A stretch of DNA of 64,000 nt from Ectobacillus panaciterrae DSM 19096 (GTDB lineage: Bacteria > Bacillota > Bacilli > Bacillales > Bacillaceae_G), in the NCBI RefSeq assembly GCF_000430785.1, contig NZ_AUMR01000018.1, forward strand, positions 35,741 to 99,740. The letters are read 5' to 3'. Below the pieces are notes generated by a model. It did not search any database and was not told the DNA's origin. It saw only the letters and a program-made list of their open reading frames with translations. Below are positions 42,662-51,596 of the stretch, one piece after another (the stretch's first letter is position 1; each line of letters starts with the position of its first letter). The translations under genes and the position numbers were made by a program.

Positions 42662-42848
42662 AAAGAATGATGTTGATTTTCTTCTTTAACTACCATGTGA
42701 GAATGTAATTTTCTTACATTTTCTGTGGTGAAGCTCTGCTTCATGGTTGGTTAAAGGGGCAGGTTAGTTGAGTAACGATTGTGAAATAGTTCTTGTTCAA
42801 CTAACTTCGGTTTGGTAAAATCATGTAAAGTGTTTTGGGGGAATAAGT

Positions 42849-43637
42849 ATGATTAAATATCCGTTTTTAGAAAAAGGAGCAACGATAGGAGTAACAGCAC
42901 CTTCATCTGGGGTACGAGTTGAATTACATGATATGTTTAGACTTGCATGTAGTCGTATGGAGATGAAAGGATTTAAGGTCATCTGTGGAGATACTGTTTG
43001 GAATCAAAGTAAAGCAAAATCGTTACCTGCCAAAAAGCGTGCAGATGAGTTTAATGAAATGATGCAAAATGATAATATCGATATCATTATTCCTCCTTGG
43101 GGTGGGGAACTATTAATTGAGATACTAGAATATATTGATTTTGAAAATATAAACGAAAAGTAGATATTAGGTTATTCAGATACAAGTGTATTGTTATTGG
43201 CAACCACTTTAAAGACAGGGATAGCAACTGCTCATGGAACTAATTTAATTGATTTAAGAGGAGAATATTCGGATGATACGACAGCAATGTGGCAATCTGT
43301 TTTATCAACTAAAACGGGAGAATCAATTCTTCAATATTCCTCAGCAAAATATCAAAGAGAATGGCGACACAATAACCCTTCACTTTGTGTATTTCATTTA
43401 GCGGAACAAACATATTGGAAAACCACTTCAAATAATAGTGTAAAGATACAAGGGCGGTTACTTGGTGGGTGTATAGACGTAATAAGACATTTGATTGGCA
43501 CACCATTTGGCGATATACAAGGTTTTAGAAAACAATTTCTCAATGATGAATCTGTGTTATGGTATTTAGAAAATTGTGAATTAACAGCAACGGATTTACG
43601 TAGGTCATTAGTTCAAATGAAATCAGTAGTCAGATAG
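42849..43637 (+). pseudogene. S66 peptidase (LD-carboxypeptidase/MccF-like), disrupted
   Basis: The frame encodes IGVTAPSSGV, the N-terminal S66 motif, then IIIPPWGGELLIEIL with the region of the nucleophile. A TAG at 43161 interrupts the frame where homologues have Trp (before ILGYSDTSVLL), so TGG has probably become TAG. The same frame continues through GTNLIDLRGEY to SLVQMK and ends early at SVVR, missing about 60 residues. The 3-prime end lies next to a repeat fragment. Confidence 0.85.
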
Positions 43638-43650
43638 ATTCTTACATACT

Positions 43651-43680
43651 ATATACAAGTGAATAAAACAACCGTCTTCA
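43651..43680 (+). repeat. Repeat fragment (start of copy-D type)
   Basis: TATATACAAGTGAATAAAA followed by CAACCGTCTTC matches the first 30 bp of copy D at 17249. It lies just after the truncated S66 gene. Confidence 0.55.
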
Positions 43681-43738
43681 ATTTGTATGAAGAATTATGG
43701 ATATAATGTTATAAAGAGAAAAGGAAGAGGTAAGTAAT

Positions 43739-44587
43739 ATGTACGAACCCAAGTTTTATATTGTATTTGATATCGAACGAAATTTCAGACCTTACCAATC
43801 GGATGCTCCGACAGAAATTGTTGATATTGGAGCTATCAAGATTGAAGCGAACACAATGAGCATGATCGAATTTTTCTCTGCACTTGTTAAACCAACCGCA
43901 TCCTTATCTCGTCATACAACAAAACTAACGGGAATTACAAAGGAAGATGTAAAAGGTGCAGAGAGTTTTCCACAGGTGATTGAGAAGTTCCGTGAGTTTG
44001 TTGGAGAAGATTATATGTTCGTTACTTGGGGTAAGGAGGATTATGGATTTCTAACGAAAGATTGCGTGCTGCATGACACAGAATGTCCTTACCTTGGGAA
44101 AGAAGTTCGCTTTGATTTGCAGCGTTTTGTGTTTCATGCATATCAGGAATTGTTCCCCAATCAACCTAATTTAAAATTTGCAGTAGAGCAGCTTGCTTTA
44201 GAATGGGAAGGTGAGCAACACCGCGCCTACGCAGATGCAAAAAACACGGCAAATATCTTCCTCACAGCGATTAAGCAAAAAGATATTCATAAGTCGTACA
44301 AGAGAAATATTGAATTCGTTTTTGTAAAAGAGGGTTCCCTAACTGATAAGGGGAAAAAGATAATGAAAAGATGGGTATTTAAGGAATTGAAAAGAACCGG
44401 GGTCTCTCAACTAACATGGGATTGGTTTATAAATAGCAAGACATGGGAGAATGTATCGGAACAGTATCACTTCAATGATATAACAGTACTACTGTTACAA
44501 AACTACTTCCCGACAGCTTTGAAGAAATCACAGCAACAACTTCAAATATTAGCTGCAATGAATAGCCAAGAAAACCAAACACTATAA
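43739..44587 (+). CDS. DEDDh 3-prime-5-prime exonuclease-like protein
   Basis: A 282-residue protein. YIVFDIERNF gives the first Asp-Glu pair, FVTWGKEDYGFL the second acidic motif, and EGEQHRAYADAKNTANIF the third with His and Asp. This is the DnaQ/KapD-type exonuclease domain (about residues 5-180); the C-terminal 100 residues are unknown. It may act on RNA or DNA. Ribosome-binding site GGAAGAGG. Confidence 0.85.
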   Translation: MYEPKFYIVFDIERNFRPYQSDAPTEIVDIGAIKIEANTMSMIEFFSALVKPTASLSRHTTKLTGITKEDVKGAESFPQVIEKFREFVGEDYMFVTWGKEDYGFLTKDCVLHDTECPYLGKEVRFDLQRFVFHAYQELFPNQPNLKFAVEQLALEWEGEQHRAYADAKNTANIFLTAIKQKDIHKSYKRNIEFVFVKEGSLTDKGKKIMKRWVFKELKRTGVSQLTWDWFINSKTWENVSEQYHFNDITVLLLQNYFPTALKKSQQQLQILAAMNSQENQTL

Positions 44588-44963
44588 TGTATGTTATGTT
44601 AACTGGGCATGTATGGAGGAGATATAATAAACAGCTCATGGTATTGTGAAAAATTTGATTTGTTTGATGATAGAGTATTGATAACGCTGATTATGTGAAC
44701 GAGAAAACCACCTCCCGTCGGCTTTCTTCATGTCCAAACAATGCTTAGCGTATATTTCCATTAAAATATGGGTGAATCTAATAATAACTAAAGAGCCTTT
44801 GCATGAATCCAAAGGTTTCTCTCAACGTCTTTTCTGTTCGGCAATGGACAAAATCCATCTCGAACTTATAAAATGTATTTATATAGCATTCTCATTTGGT
44901 CAGAAACAAGAGACAAATCATCATTTGAAGAAATTACACCACAGCAACAAGTTGAATATACAT
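44588..44963. other. Intergenic stretch with a possible gene remnant
   Basis: No complete gene. A plus-strand frame with MYLYSILIWSETRDKSS and EEITPQQQVEYTWK ends at a stop inside the adjoining palindrome and reads like a protein C-terminus, without a ribosome-binding site. I cannot name its parent. Confidence 0.3.
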
Positions 44964-45021
44964 GGAAATAATATAGAAAAAAGGGGATGTAAATACATCC
45001 CCTTTTTTCTATATTATTTCC
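44964..45021. repeat. 58-bp perfect palindrome (28-bp arms)
   Basis: GGAAATAATATAG, A6, GGGGATGTA, two A, then the exact complement. The T6 lies inside the stem. It could terminate transcription on either strand or be the hairpin of a small mobile repeat. Confidence 0.85.
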
Positions 45022-45088
45022 AATCGGACAGGCTCGTTTGTCCACTTTTATGAATATACAGTAGTGAGACAAACTAAGGGGTGTTATT

Positions 45089-45310
45089 ATGTATTATCAA
45101 AATCCTTTTTATCCGCCGTATCCGCCATTTTCGCCATGTCATCCATGTCATCCGTATCCGCAGCAAATTTGCTGTACAACAATCTATCCGACGTATCAAC
45201 AACCAACTTATGTTCAACCAGCTTATGCTCAACCAACTCAGGTTCAACCGGCTTATAGCAATCAACCGAATCAACCGAATCAACCGACTCCGTATGGGCG
45301 CAGATTCTAA
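45089..45310 (+). CDS. Pro/Tyr/Gln-rich probable spore coat protein
   Basis: A 73-residue protein. The N-terminus has PFYPPYPPFSPCHPCHPYPQQ and paired Cys; the rest consists of repeated QP-Y/A units, then NQPNQPNQP. There is no signal peptide. Composition and size resemble coat or crust proteins of Bacillus spores. Ribosome-binding site AAGGGGTG. Confidence 0.65.
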   Translation: MYYQNPFYPPYPPFSPCHPCHPYPQQICCTTIYPTYQQPTYVQPAYAQPTQVQPAYSNQPNQPNQPTPYGRRF

Positions 45311-45370
45311 TTCGAGTTCACGAAGAGTAGAAGGTTAATAAAAAAACTTCTATTTTGTAAGTAAGGGAAA

Positions 45371-45396
45371 GGAGCCTGATGAAGGGCTCCTTTTTT
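45371..45396 (+). terminator. Terminator
   Basis: GGAGCC pairs with GGCTCC, then six T. Confidence 0.75.
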
Positions 45397-45451
45397 ATAT
45401 CGAAAACATAATATTATTATGTAAATTTAAATTGTAAGAAGCAAAGAACCG

Positions 45452-46855
45452 TCATTCTTCGCTTGCAAACCATGCTTTATTTAAGAGTAAAATAGCTTCT
45501 TCTATTTCTTGTTCCGTCAATCCTCCAAAGCCAATAAGAATCCGAGAGAGAAATGGCGATGAATCAGCATAATAAAGGGAAACAGGGTACACCTTTACTT
45601 TGTATTGTGCCGCTGTATGTATCAACTGCTCTTCAGCCATGCCGTTCTTGACATCCAAAACGATATGAAGTCCGGATTGCGAACCGATTATTTCTGTATG
45701 ATTTCCCATATAACGCTCGATAGCAGCAATAAGAGCCTTTTGTTTCTTCTTATACAATGTCCGAATACGGCTTAAATGGCGGTGCCAATGCCCATCCTTC
45801 ATAAAATGGTACATCGTAAGCTGATGCAGCTTAGATACGGTCTGCTTATAAATAGTGCCCCTTTCTTTATAAATCTTCAGCAATGCAGGCGGTAAAATCA
45901 TGTAGCTCATTCTCACGGAAGGCAGAAACGCTTTGGAGAATGTTCCAAAGTATATAACGCGCTCGTTTGTATCGAGTCCTTGCAGTGCCGGAATCGGTTT
46001 TCCGACATAGCGAAACTCGCCGTCATAGTCGTCCTCAATAATATAGCCGTTTCGTTCATTTGCCCATTGCAGAAGTTCCAGTCTTCGTGCAAGCGGCATG
46101 ATCATTCCGTACGGAAATTGATGAGAAGGGGTGATATAGACGGTTTTTGCATTTGTTTTCTGCAAGGACGCTACATGGATGCCTTGCTCATCTAAATCGA
46201 TATAAGAGACAGAGAGGCTGCTGCTTTGAAGCATCGCCCGCACTCTATGAAAGCCGGGATTCTCCATAGCATACTCATCATCTGTGCCGATTAATTGAAT
46301 GAGCAGCCAAAGCAAATATTGTGTACCTGCGCCAAAAACAATTTGATCAGGGGAGCAAACAACACCGCGTGAGTGATATAAGTATTGACAAAGTTCACTC
46401 CGCAGCTCTGGTTCACCCTGCGGGTCTTCTGCAGTAAACCATCTTTCTTCGTTAGTGTACAAGCAATCTGTTGTAATTCGTTTCCAGATGGTAAGAGGGA
46501 ACACGGAGGCGTCTACATGTCCTTGGCTGAAATCATAGGAAATAGCAGGAATCTTTTGTTTAGCTGTTATGCAAAAGGATTCTTGTTTTCGTTTCATTAC
46601 ATCATAGGAAACATCCGCTGCATACAATCCTTTTTTCGGCTTGCTTTCTGCGTATCCTTCTGTCAATAGCTGCTGATAGGCGAGCTCAATTGTATTGCGG
46701 CTTACTTGCAGATGCTCCGCAAGCTTCCGGTGAGACGGCAAGCGGGTGCCGGCAGTAATTTTTCTATTCAATATTTCTTCTTTAAAATACTCATAGATTT
46801 GTATGTACAGCGGCTTGTTTATATCATGCCGCAGGTTTGGGATGATTTCTATCAA
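45452..46855 (-). CDS. MocR/GabR-type regulator with aminotransferase domain
   Basis: 467 residues. It has an N-terminal GntR winged helix (residues 1-75, with LPSHRKLAEHLQVSRNTIELAYQQL) and a class I aminotransferase domain with YIIEDDYDGEFRY and the PLP-lysine motif YFGTFSKAFLPSVRMSY. Such proteins sense PLP or amino compounds and regulate adjacent divergent genes, here the GNAT gene at 46979. Confidence 0.92.
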   Translation of the reverse strand: MIEIIPNLRHDINKPLYIQIYEYFKEEILNRKITAGTRLPSHRKLAEHLQVSRNTIELAYQQLLTEGYAESKPKKGLYAADVSYDVMKRKQESFCITAKQKIPAISYDFSQGHVDASVFPLTIWKRITTDCLYTNEERWFTAEDPQGEPELRSELCQYLYHSRGVVCSPDQIVFGAGTQYLLWLLIQLIGTDDEYAMENPGFHRVRAMLQSSSLSVSYIDLDEQGIHVASLQKTNAKTVYITPSHQFPYGMIMPLARRLELLQWANERNGYIIEDDYDGEFRYVGKPIPALQGLDTNERVIYFGTFSKAFLPSVRMSYMILPPALLKIYKERGTIYKQTVSKLHQLTMYHFMKDGHWHRHLSRIRTLYKKKQKALIAAIERYMGNHTEIIGSQSGLHIVLDVKNGMAEEQLIHTAAQYKVKVYPVSLYYADSSPFLSRILIGFGGLTEQEIEEAILLLNKAWFASEE

Positions 46856-46892
46856 TCTGTTTCACCTCTCATCTGCCCCTATAAAATAGTTG

Positions 46893-46924
46893 AAAACTGC
46901 CACTGTTAAAGGAGGCAGTTTTTT
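46893..46924 (+). terminator. Hairpin terminator in the MocR-GNAT gap
   Basis: AAAACTGCC pairs with GGCAGTTTT, then T run, 55 bp before the GNAT start on the same strand. It may act as an attenuator in the leader. Confidence 0.6.
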
Positions 46925-46978
46925 CATAACATTAGGATAAATTATTTTCAATCTTTTGTATATAAGGAGGAAAACAAA

Positions 46979-47407
46979 ATGTCTTATTGTATTCAAGAGC
47001 TTCAAACGCAAGAAGAACTGCAGCGTGCGCTTCCTGTCATGCAGGAGCTGCGTCCTCATTTGGATGAAATGAGCTATTTTGACTTGTACAATGAAATGAA
47101 GAAAAGCGGATATCGATTGATTGCGCTGTCCGATGAAGCGGGCCAGCCGATGGCGCTTGCTGGTGTGGCTGTCTGCACGAACTTTTATAATTTAAAGCAT
47201 GTATATGTTTATGATTTAATAACTGCTTCCGTACATCGTTCAAAGGGATACGGTCATGAGCTCCTTTCTTACGTAGAACGATGGGGAAAAGAGAAGGGCT
47301 GCACGTATATTGATTTAACATCAGCGTTTCATCGTGTGGATGCACATCGATTTTATGAAAGGGAAGACTACATGAAAAAGAGCTTTTCGTTCGGAAAGGC
47401 GCTTTAA
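46979..47407 (+). CDS. GNAT-family N-acetyltransferase
   Basis: 142 residues. VYDLITASVHRSKGYGHELLSYVERW carries the acetyl-CoA loop; TSAFHRVDAHRFYEREDYMKKSFSF ends the fold. Ribosome-binding site AAGGAGG. It is divergent from the MocR regulator, which probably controls it. Substrate unknown. Confidence 0.88.
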   Translation: MSYCIQELQTQEELQRALPVMQELRPHLDEMSYFDLYNEMKKSGYRLIALSDEAGQPMALAGVAVCTNFYNLKHVYVYDLITASVHRSKGYGHELLSYVERWGKEKGCTYIDLTSAFHRVDAHRFYEREDYMKKSFSFGKAL

Positions 47408-47446
47408 AGAAGAGAGGCTCCTAAAATAGGAGGCTCTTCTCTCTTT
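47408..47446 (+). terminator. Terminator
   Basis: AGAAGAGAGGCTCCTA pairs with TAGGAGGCTCTTCT (one bulge). Confidence 0.8.
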
Positions 47447-47482
47447 ACTGATGGTATAATATAGAAAAAAGAGGTGAGACGA

Positions 47483-47989
47483 ATGGAGCAAAAGGCGGAA
47501 ATTTGGACGAGGGATGACAGATTCACGATCAGTACCAATAAAGCGTACTTGGATGTGGACGTAATTCACAAATACTTGAGCGAAGATTCGTATTGGGTGA
47601 ATGGCATCTCGAAGGAGCTTGTGAAAACGTTCATAGAGACTTCTTCGTTATGCTACGGTATTTATGAAGGAGATCCGAAAGGCGCAAAGCAGGTGGGATT
47701 TGCACGTGTCGTGACGGACTTCGTGCGCTTCTCTTGGCTTGGTGATGTGTTCGTTCTGCCGGAATATCAAGGAGCCGGTTTGGGGAAATGGCTGATGAGT
47801 ATCATTATGGAACATTCGCTGTTGAAGGGGACAGCTTTTAATCTTAGTACGAAAGATGCACATACATTATACGAAAAGTACGGATTTCAAGTTGTAAAAG
47901 ATCCGGGAAACAAAATGATTCGCCCGGTCAATTGGGATGCGGTGTACGAGGCACATGGGCTGACAAAAAATGCATATAGTAAGGGATAA
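47483..47989 (+). CDS. GNAT-family N-acetyltransferase
   Basis: 168 residues. VFVLPEYQGAGLGKWLMSII is the acetyl-CoA motif, and the ending LSTKDAHTLYEKYGF is typical. It resembles the small GNAT group with a preceding SYWVNGIS helix. The start is ATG 47483 after GAGGTGAG; the longer frame begins at a GTG inside this ribosome-binding site. Confidence 0.88.
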   Translation: MEQKAEIWTRDDRFTISTNKAYLDVDVIHKYLSEDSYWVNGISKELVKTFIETSSLCYGIYEGDPKGAKQVGFARVVTDFVRFSWLGDVFVLPEYQGAGLGKWLMSIIMEHSLLKGTAFNLSTKDAHTLYEKYGFQVVKDPGNKMIRPVNWDAVYEAHGLTKNAYSKG

Positions 47990-48398
47990 TTGTATATGCG
48001 GTTCGGTGTGAAGCGGAATAGTCAAGATAGAGCAATTGAACTGGGTTTGTCCTCTCTTTTCGCTAATAAGATATATTAGATTTCTTTTGGACAAACGCAA
48101 AAAGTATAAAATTAATTTTTATAATTTTCAAATAAAAACTTGTGAAATAGTAATTTGTTGAGTGATAGCTCGCAGGAAATAAAGCAAGAAATGTAGAAAT
48201 AGGGAGAAAAGGGAGACACTGACATCATGAATTGTCCATTTTGTTATATTGATAGCATGCAAGAGTAAAGCATCGTACTAAGCAATGAGCATTGTTATTC
48301 CCCTTTTTTCAAATGAACCGTATGCTGGCCGCGGGATTCGGAGCTGGCTTAAGCAAAAGAGGAACAAACGAACTTATACATAAACGGAGGTGGGAGAG
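47990..48398. other. Intergenic region, no supported gene
   Basis: AT-rich in the middle. A 13-codon frame (MNCPFCYIDSMQE) at 48228 follows a GGGAG and a 29-codon frame at 48315 lacks one. Both are too short to support as genes. Confidence 0.4.
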
Positions 48399-48680
48399 AT
48401 GAAGCAATACTTTGAGCTTGGTTTTTGTGTCGCATCTCTTGCCGGTGTTGCAGCGGTGTTGCTTCAGGACTGGACGCTTCTGTACCGGTTTTCCGGCGTA
48501 ATCGGCATTACAGCTGTCGTATTCGCCTCGCTTGTATTGGCGACAATCAATCACAAGCGCTCTTACACGGGAACGCCGGTCAGGGCGGCGCAAGAAAAAC
48601 GAAAGCAATACGCGGCGGCTTTATTTGTGTTCAGCATTCCGAATTTAATGGCAGCTGCATTGTCGTTATTATTGAAGTAA
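48399..48680 (+). CDS. Small three-span membrane protein (DUF5316-like)
   Basis: 93 residues with three hydrophobic segments and a basic loop (RAAQEKRKQY). The layout resembles DUF5316 proteins; the match is by eye and not firm. Start at ATG 48399 after GGAGGTGGGAG. Confidence 0.6.
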   Translation: MKQYFELGFCVASLAGVAAVLLQDWTLLYRFSGVIGITAVVFASLVLATINHKRSYTGTPVRAAQEKRKQYAAALFVFSIPNLMAAALSLLLK

Positions 48681-49029
48681 AAGGATGTGCAAGGGATGAA
48701 ACCGGTAAGCTTACTTGGGAATAAAGCTGTCGTTATAATGGAGAATATTTCGATTCTATTCGAATGGGAATTTTAAGAGAAGAATGGGAAAGCCGGTCCG
48801 CAACATGAGGACCGTTTTATATTGTAAGAAAGTATAAAACTTTGGGGGTAGGAAAAGGCTTGTTCATGGTCTTGCTTCATCAGTTTCCGAATCATAAGGA
48901 TTCCGTCTTTTGAAAAGTATGTATTTTAGAAATTTCATGACAAACAAAAAAGACATGCAACCCCAAATTCTATGTTTAGTTCTAATGTTTTAGGAAAAAC
49001 TAGGAAAGAAACAGAAAAGGAGGGAATGT
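48681..49029. other. Intergenic region before gerW
   Basis: Contains an imperfect hairpin (GCCGGTCC with GGACCG, about 48793) that may end the preceding gene. No open frame with a ribosome-binding site was found. Confidence 0.4.
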
Positions 49030-49470
49030 GTGGTGGATCATCCAATTCAAGGCCTAATGAGAGCGGCCATGGAAAATTTAAAAGAAATGGTTGATGTGAA
49101 TACAATCGTCGGAGAACCGGTGCAAACGGCAGACGGAGGAGTCGTTCTCACTGTTTCTAAGGTAGCGTTCGGATTCGGGGCAGGAGGAAGCGATTTTTCC
49201 GGTGACAGAGGAGAGACGGAAAATCATGCGTTCGGCGGCGGGAGCGCCGGCGGAGTCTCCATTTCGCCTGTTGCTTTTCTCGTTGTGAACAATGAGGGCG
49301 TCAATATTCTGCATCTGCAAAATACAACGCATCTTGCGGAAAAGGTAATCGATTTAGCGCCGCAAACGATTGACAAGCTGCAAACGATGTTCGGTCAAAA
49401 TAAAAATCAGCAAAACCATACAGATCATATAAACCCTGCACCAAAGATAAATCCAAATGATTTGATATAA
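49030..49470 (+). CDS. gerW: GerW/YtfJ-family sporulation protein
   Basis: 146 residues. MRAAMENLKEMVDVNTIVGEP and TVSKVAFGFGAGGSDF, followed by the Gly-rich FGGGSAGGVSISPVAFLVV, are the YtfJ/GerW signature. B. subtilis GerW is needed for L-alanine germination. The start is GTG 49030 (or 49033) after AGGAGGG. Normally it is a single gene, as here. Confidence 0.9.
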   Translation: MVDHPIQGLMRAAMENLKEMVDVNTIVGEPVQTADGGVVLTVSKVAFGFGAGGSDFSGDRGETENHAFGGGSAGGVSISPVAFLVVNNEGVNILHLQNTTHLAEKVIDLAPQTIDKLQTMFGQNKNQQNHTDHINPAPKINPNDLI

Positions 49471-49473
49471 CCG

Positions 49474-49502
49474 GAACCTGTGGAAACGCAGGTTCTTTTT
49501 TT
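49474..49502 (+). terminator. Terminator of gerW
   Basis: GAACCTG pairs with CAGGTTC, then T run. Confidence 0.85.
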
Positions 49503-49638
49503 GTAATATAAATGTAATATTTATAATTAAAATGTAATGGTAAAAATAGACTGTTTTCGAGTGTTTCGCTATGTTTATAAAAATTTTCATGATAAAATAA
49601 ATCGTAGCATTTAATCTATAAAAAGGTGGCTAGGTGCT

Positions 49639-50415
49639 TTGTCTGGAGGATCTGACCAAGTAAAAGATATTATTTATATTAATGGAGACCGCCGCAACCA
49701 TTGTTTCCTTACATCCGGCATAACATTCCGTGAATTTGCCAGCAATATTCCATCCCCGCTCCATAACGTACTCCTTTTAAAGCATGACTTTGAATGGACT
49801 GATTATAACTATCATACCCTTTTGGAGTATGTAGAAGAAGAGAACATGCAGAAGCTTATCTCGGCAGATGTGGAGCAATTCGGCGAATTTTGCTGGATTG
49901 ATTTTGATGATGTGAACGATCTTGAAGAACTGGAGCCGTTAGAAATTGCCGAGCTTTTATATTTGGCTCATAAAAAAGAGCCGATTGGAAAACCATTTTT
50001 CCCGTTATTAAAAAACAAATATGTGTACTTATCCCATGATGACGGCTGGTTCAACAAGATGTATTACAGAAAGCTGCAGGACTTTACCGGACTTCTCAGC
50101 AAGGTCATTCCTTATAAGCTTGGATCATTTGGAAAGAAACGATTTATGTTATTTCAAAAAACAAAAATCTATCCCGCTATTGCAAAAGAGGTAGTGAACC
50201 AGCTGCTTCCTTTTACAGAGGATGGATTGTTAATTGACTTGACGAATAAAGCTGAAACGAGAAGAGGTTTGGAGATTCCAGTCTATGTCATTGGTTCCTT
50301 CACAAATACGGATGAGATTATTGAAAATCTTGACGAGTTAAAAGCGGAAGCTCATGAAAGAGCATGGTTACTCTTTGACAAAAAGGATCAGGAATGGAAG
50401 TGGGCAACGGAATGA
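49639..50415 (+). CDS. Hypothetical protein, 258 aa
   Basis: A soluble protein with a TTG start after AAGGTGG. Features include FCWIDFDDVNDLEEL, LSHDDGWFNKMYYR and the terminal WLLFDKKDQEWKW. It reads like a family I have seen in the B. cereus group without a secure function. No catalytic motif is recognised. Confidence 0.7.
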   Translation: MSGGSDQVKDIIYINGDRRNHCFLTSGITFREFASNIPSPLHNVLLLKHDFEWTDYNYHTLLEYVEEENMQKLISADVEQFGEFCWIDFDDVNDLEELEPLEIAELLYLAHKKEPIGKPFFPLLKNKYVYLSHDDGWFNKMYYRKLQDFTGLLSKVIPYKLGSFGKKRFMLFQKTKIYPAIAKEVVNQLLPFTEDGLLIDLTNKAETRRGLEIPVYVIGSFTNTDEIIENLDELKAEAHERAWLLFDKKDQEWKWATE

Positions 50416-50449
50416 GAAAACTTGACTGAGGCAGTCAAGTTTTCTTTTT
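50416..50449 (+). terminator. Terminator
   Basis: GAAAACTTGACTG pairs with CAGTCAAGTTTTC, then T run. Confidence 0.85.
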
Positions 50450-50469
50450 CGTTAAGAAAGGAGAGAGGG

Positions 50470-50778
50470 ATGAACAAATCATTTTTAATTACAGGAATTA
50501 TAAGTTTATTATTAGTAGTTCTGTTCATATGGACACGTCCTGGTGAAGAAAAATTTGATCGGCATATGAAGGAACAGTACGGCATTACATGTCGTGAGGG
50601 AAGCTTTACATGCAAAGAAGCTGATGGAGAGCTGGAACTGATTGGAACAAATATGAGAAATGGTGTTTTCTTCATGACGATTGAAAAGAAATTTCAAACG
50701 AACACGGGACAAATTAAAACTGTTAAAGCGCTAGGTATGCTAGGCGCATTTTGGGACACGTCTGTAACTGAAAAATAA
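50470..50778 (+). CDS. Small anchored extracytoplasmic protein
   Basis: 102 residues with one N-terminal helix (about 5-21) and an outer domain with two Cys (ITCREGSFTCKEAD) that may form a disulphide. Start at ATG 50470 after AAAGGAGAGAGG. Function unknown. Confidence 0.65.
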   Translation: MNKSFLITGIISLLLVVLFIWTRPGEEKFDRHMKEQYGITCREGSFTCKEADGELELIGTNMRNGVFFMTIEKKFQTNTGQIKTVKALGMLGAFWDTSVTEK

Positions 50779-50842
50779 GTTCTGATTGCTGAGCTCTTTC
50801 TCATATAGTAGAGGTAAGACAAGCCTTTAGGGGGAGAAAGAG

Positions 50843-51052
50843 ATGAAGGAATGTATGGCATGCGGAGGCAGAGAGTTCTTTACGTCGACCTTATATGCAC
50901 GGACAAAGCAGGAATGGGCGTATGCCCCAAATATGTATCGTTTTGAAAAGGTTTTTATTGAAGAACGCGATGAAGAAAATTACCCGGTGTTTCAAGAGAT
51001 TATCGCACACCATTGCCAAAACTGCGGTCATATTATGCTGTTTCATAAATAA
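50843..51052 (+). CDS. Zinc-ribbon protein, 69 aa
   Basis: CMACGG at the N-terminus and CQNCGH near the end form a four-Cys zinc ribbon. No other domain. Ribosome-binding site GGGGGAG. Function unknown. Confidence 0.75.
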   Translation: MKECMACGGREFFTSTLYARTKQEWAYAPNMYRFEKVFIEERDEENYPVFQEIIAHHCQNCGHIMLFHK

Positions 51053-51080
51053 CACACCAAGCGCACTTGGTGTGTTATTT
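51050..51080. terminator. Bidirectional terminator
   Basis: AACACACCAAG pairs with CTTGGTGTGTT between convergent genes. Confidence 0.85.
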
Positions 51081-51083
51081 TAT

Positions 51084-51425
51084 TTAAAATGCCGAGATCA
51101 TCAGCGGATACAGCAAGCTGAACAAAACGGAAAATCCGCCGAAACCAATCGCGGTGAAACCAAGGGTTCTGGCTCCGTATCTCACAGCCAGAAGGCCGAT
51201 GACCACGCCGAGCGAACCGAACACGAGCGGATAAAACGTGATGGAAAACAGCGCGAGAAAGAGCGCCACATATCCTACGATAACGCTCGTATCCGTTTTG
51301 AAAGTCAACAGATTGCGGCCTTCACTTTTGGCCATGTACAAACGTCCTGGTGCCAACTCGGCAGCGTATTCCTCGTTATCGTGATGATGCAAACGATACT
51401 TTTTGACACGGTTCAATCGTCTCAA
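51084..51425 (-). CDS. DUF4190-like membrane protein
   Basis: 113 residues: a basic, His-containing N-terminus (YRLHHHDNEEY) and two to three membrane segments, with GSLGVVIGLLAVRYGAR like the Gly-rich helix of DUF4190. Start is TTG after GTGAGGG. Function unknown. Confidence 0.6.
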   Translation of the reverse strand: MRRLNRVKKYRLHHHDNEEYAAELAPGRLYMAKSEGRNLLTFKTDTSVIVGYVALFLALFSITFYPLVFGSLGVVIGLLAVRYGARTLGFTAIGFGGFSVLFSLLYPLMISAF

Positions 51426-51596
51426 TGGAATCCCTCACTTTCCAATGGGGGTATTCCTATTTTGCGCATTGTATAGAAAAAGATAAGAGTTACTTTCTCC
51501 CATATTGTTTTCCATCCATTTTGGACTTATAAAAGGAGATGCTCGTATGTATGTAGAATACGTGCATGGATAAACTAATGAAAGGCGGGGATATGC

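Noticed and set aside
44730..45053. 107-codon plus-strand frame
   Set aside because: No ribosome-binding site, and its end merely reads through the palindrome. Composition is not protein-like.
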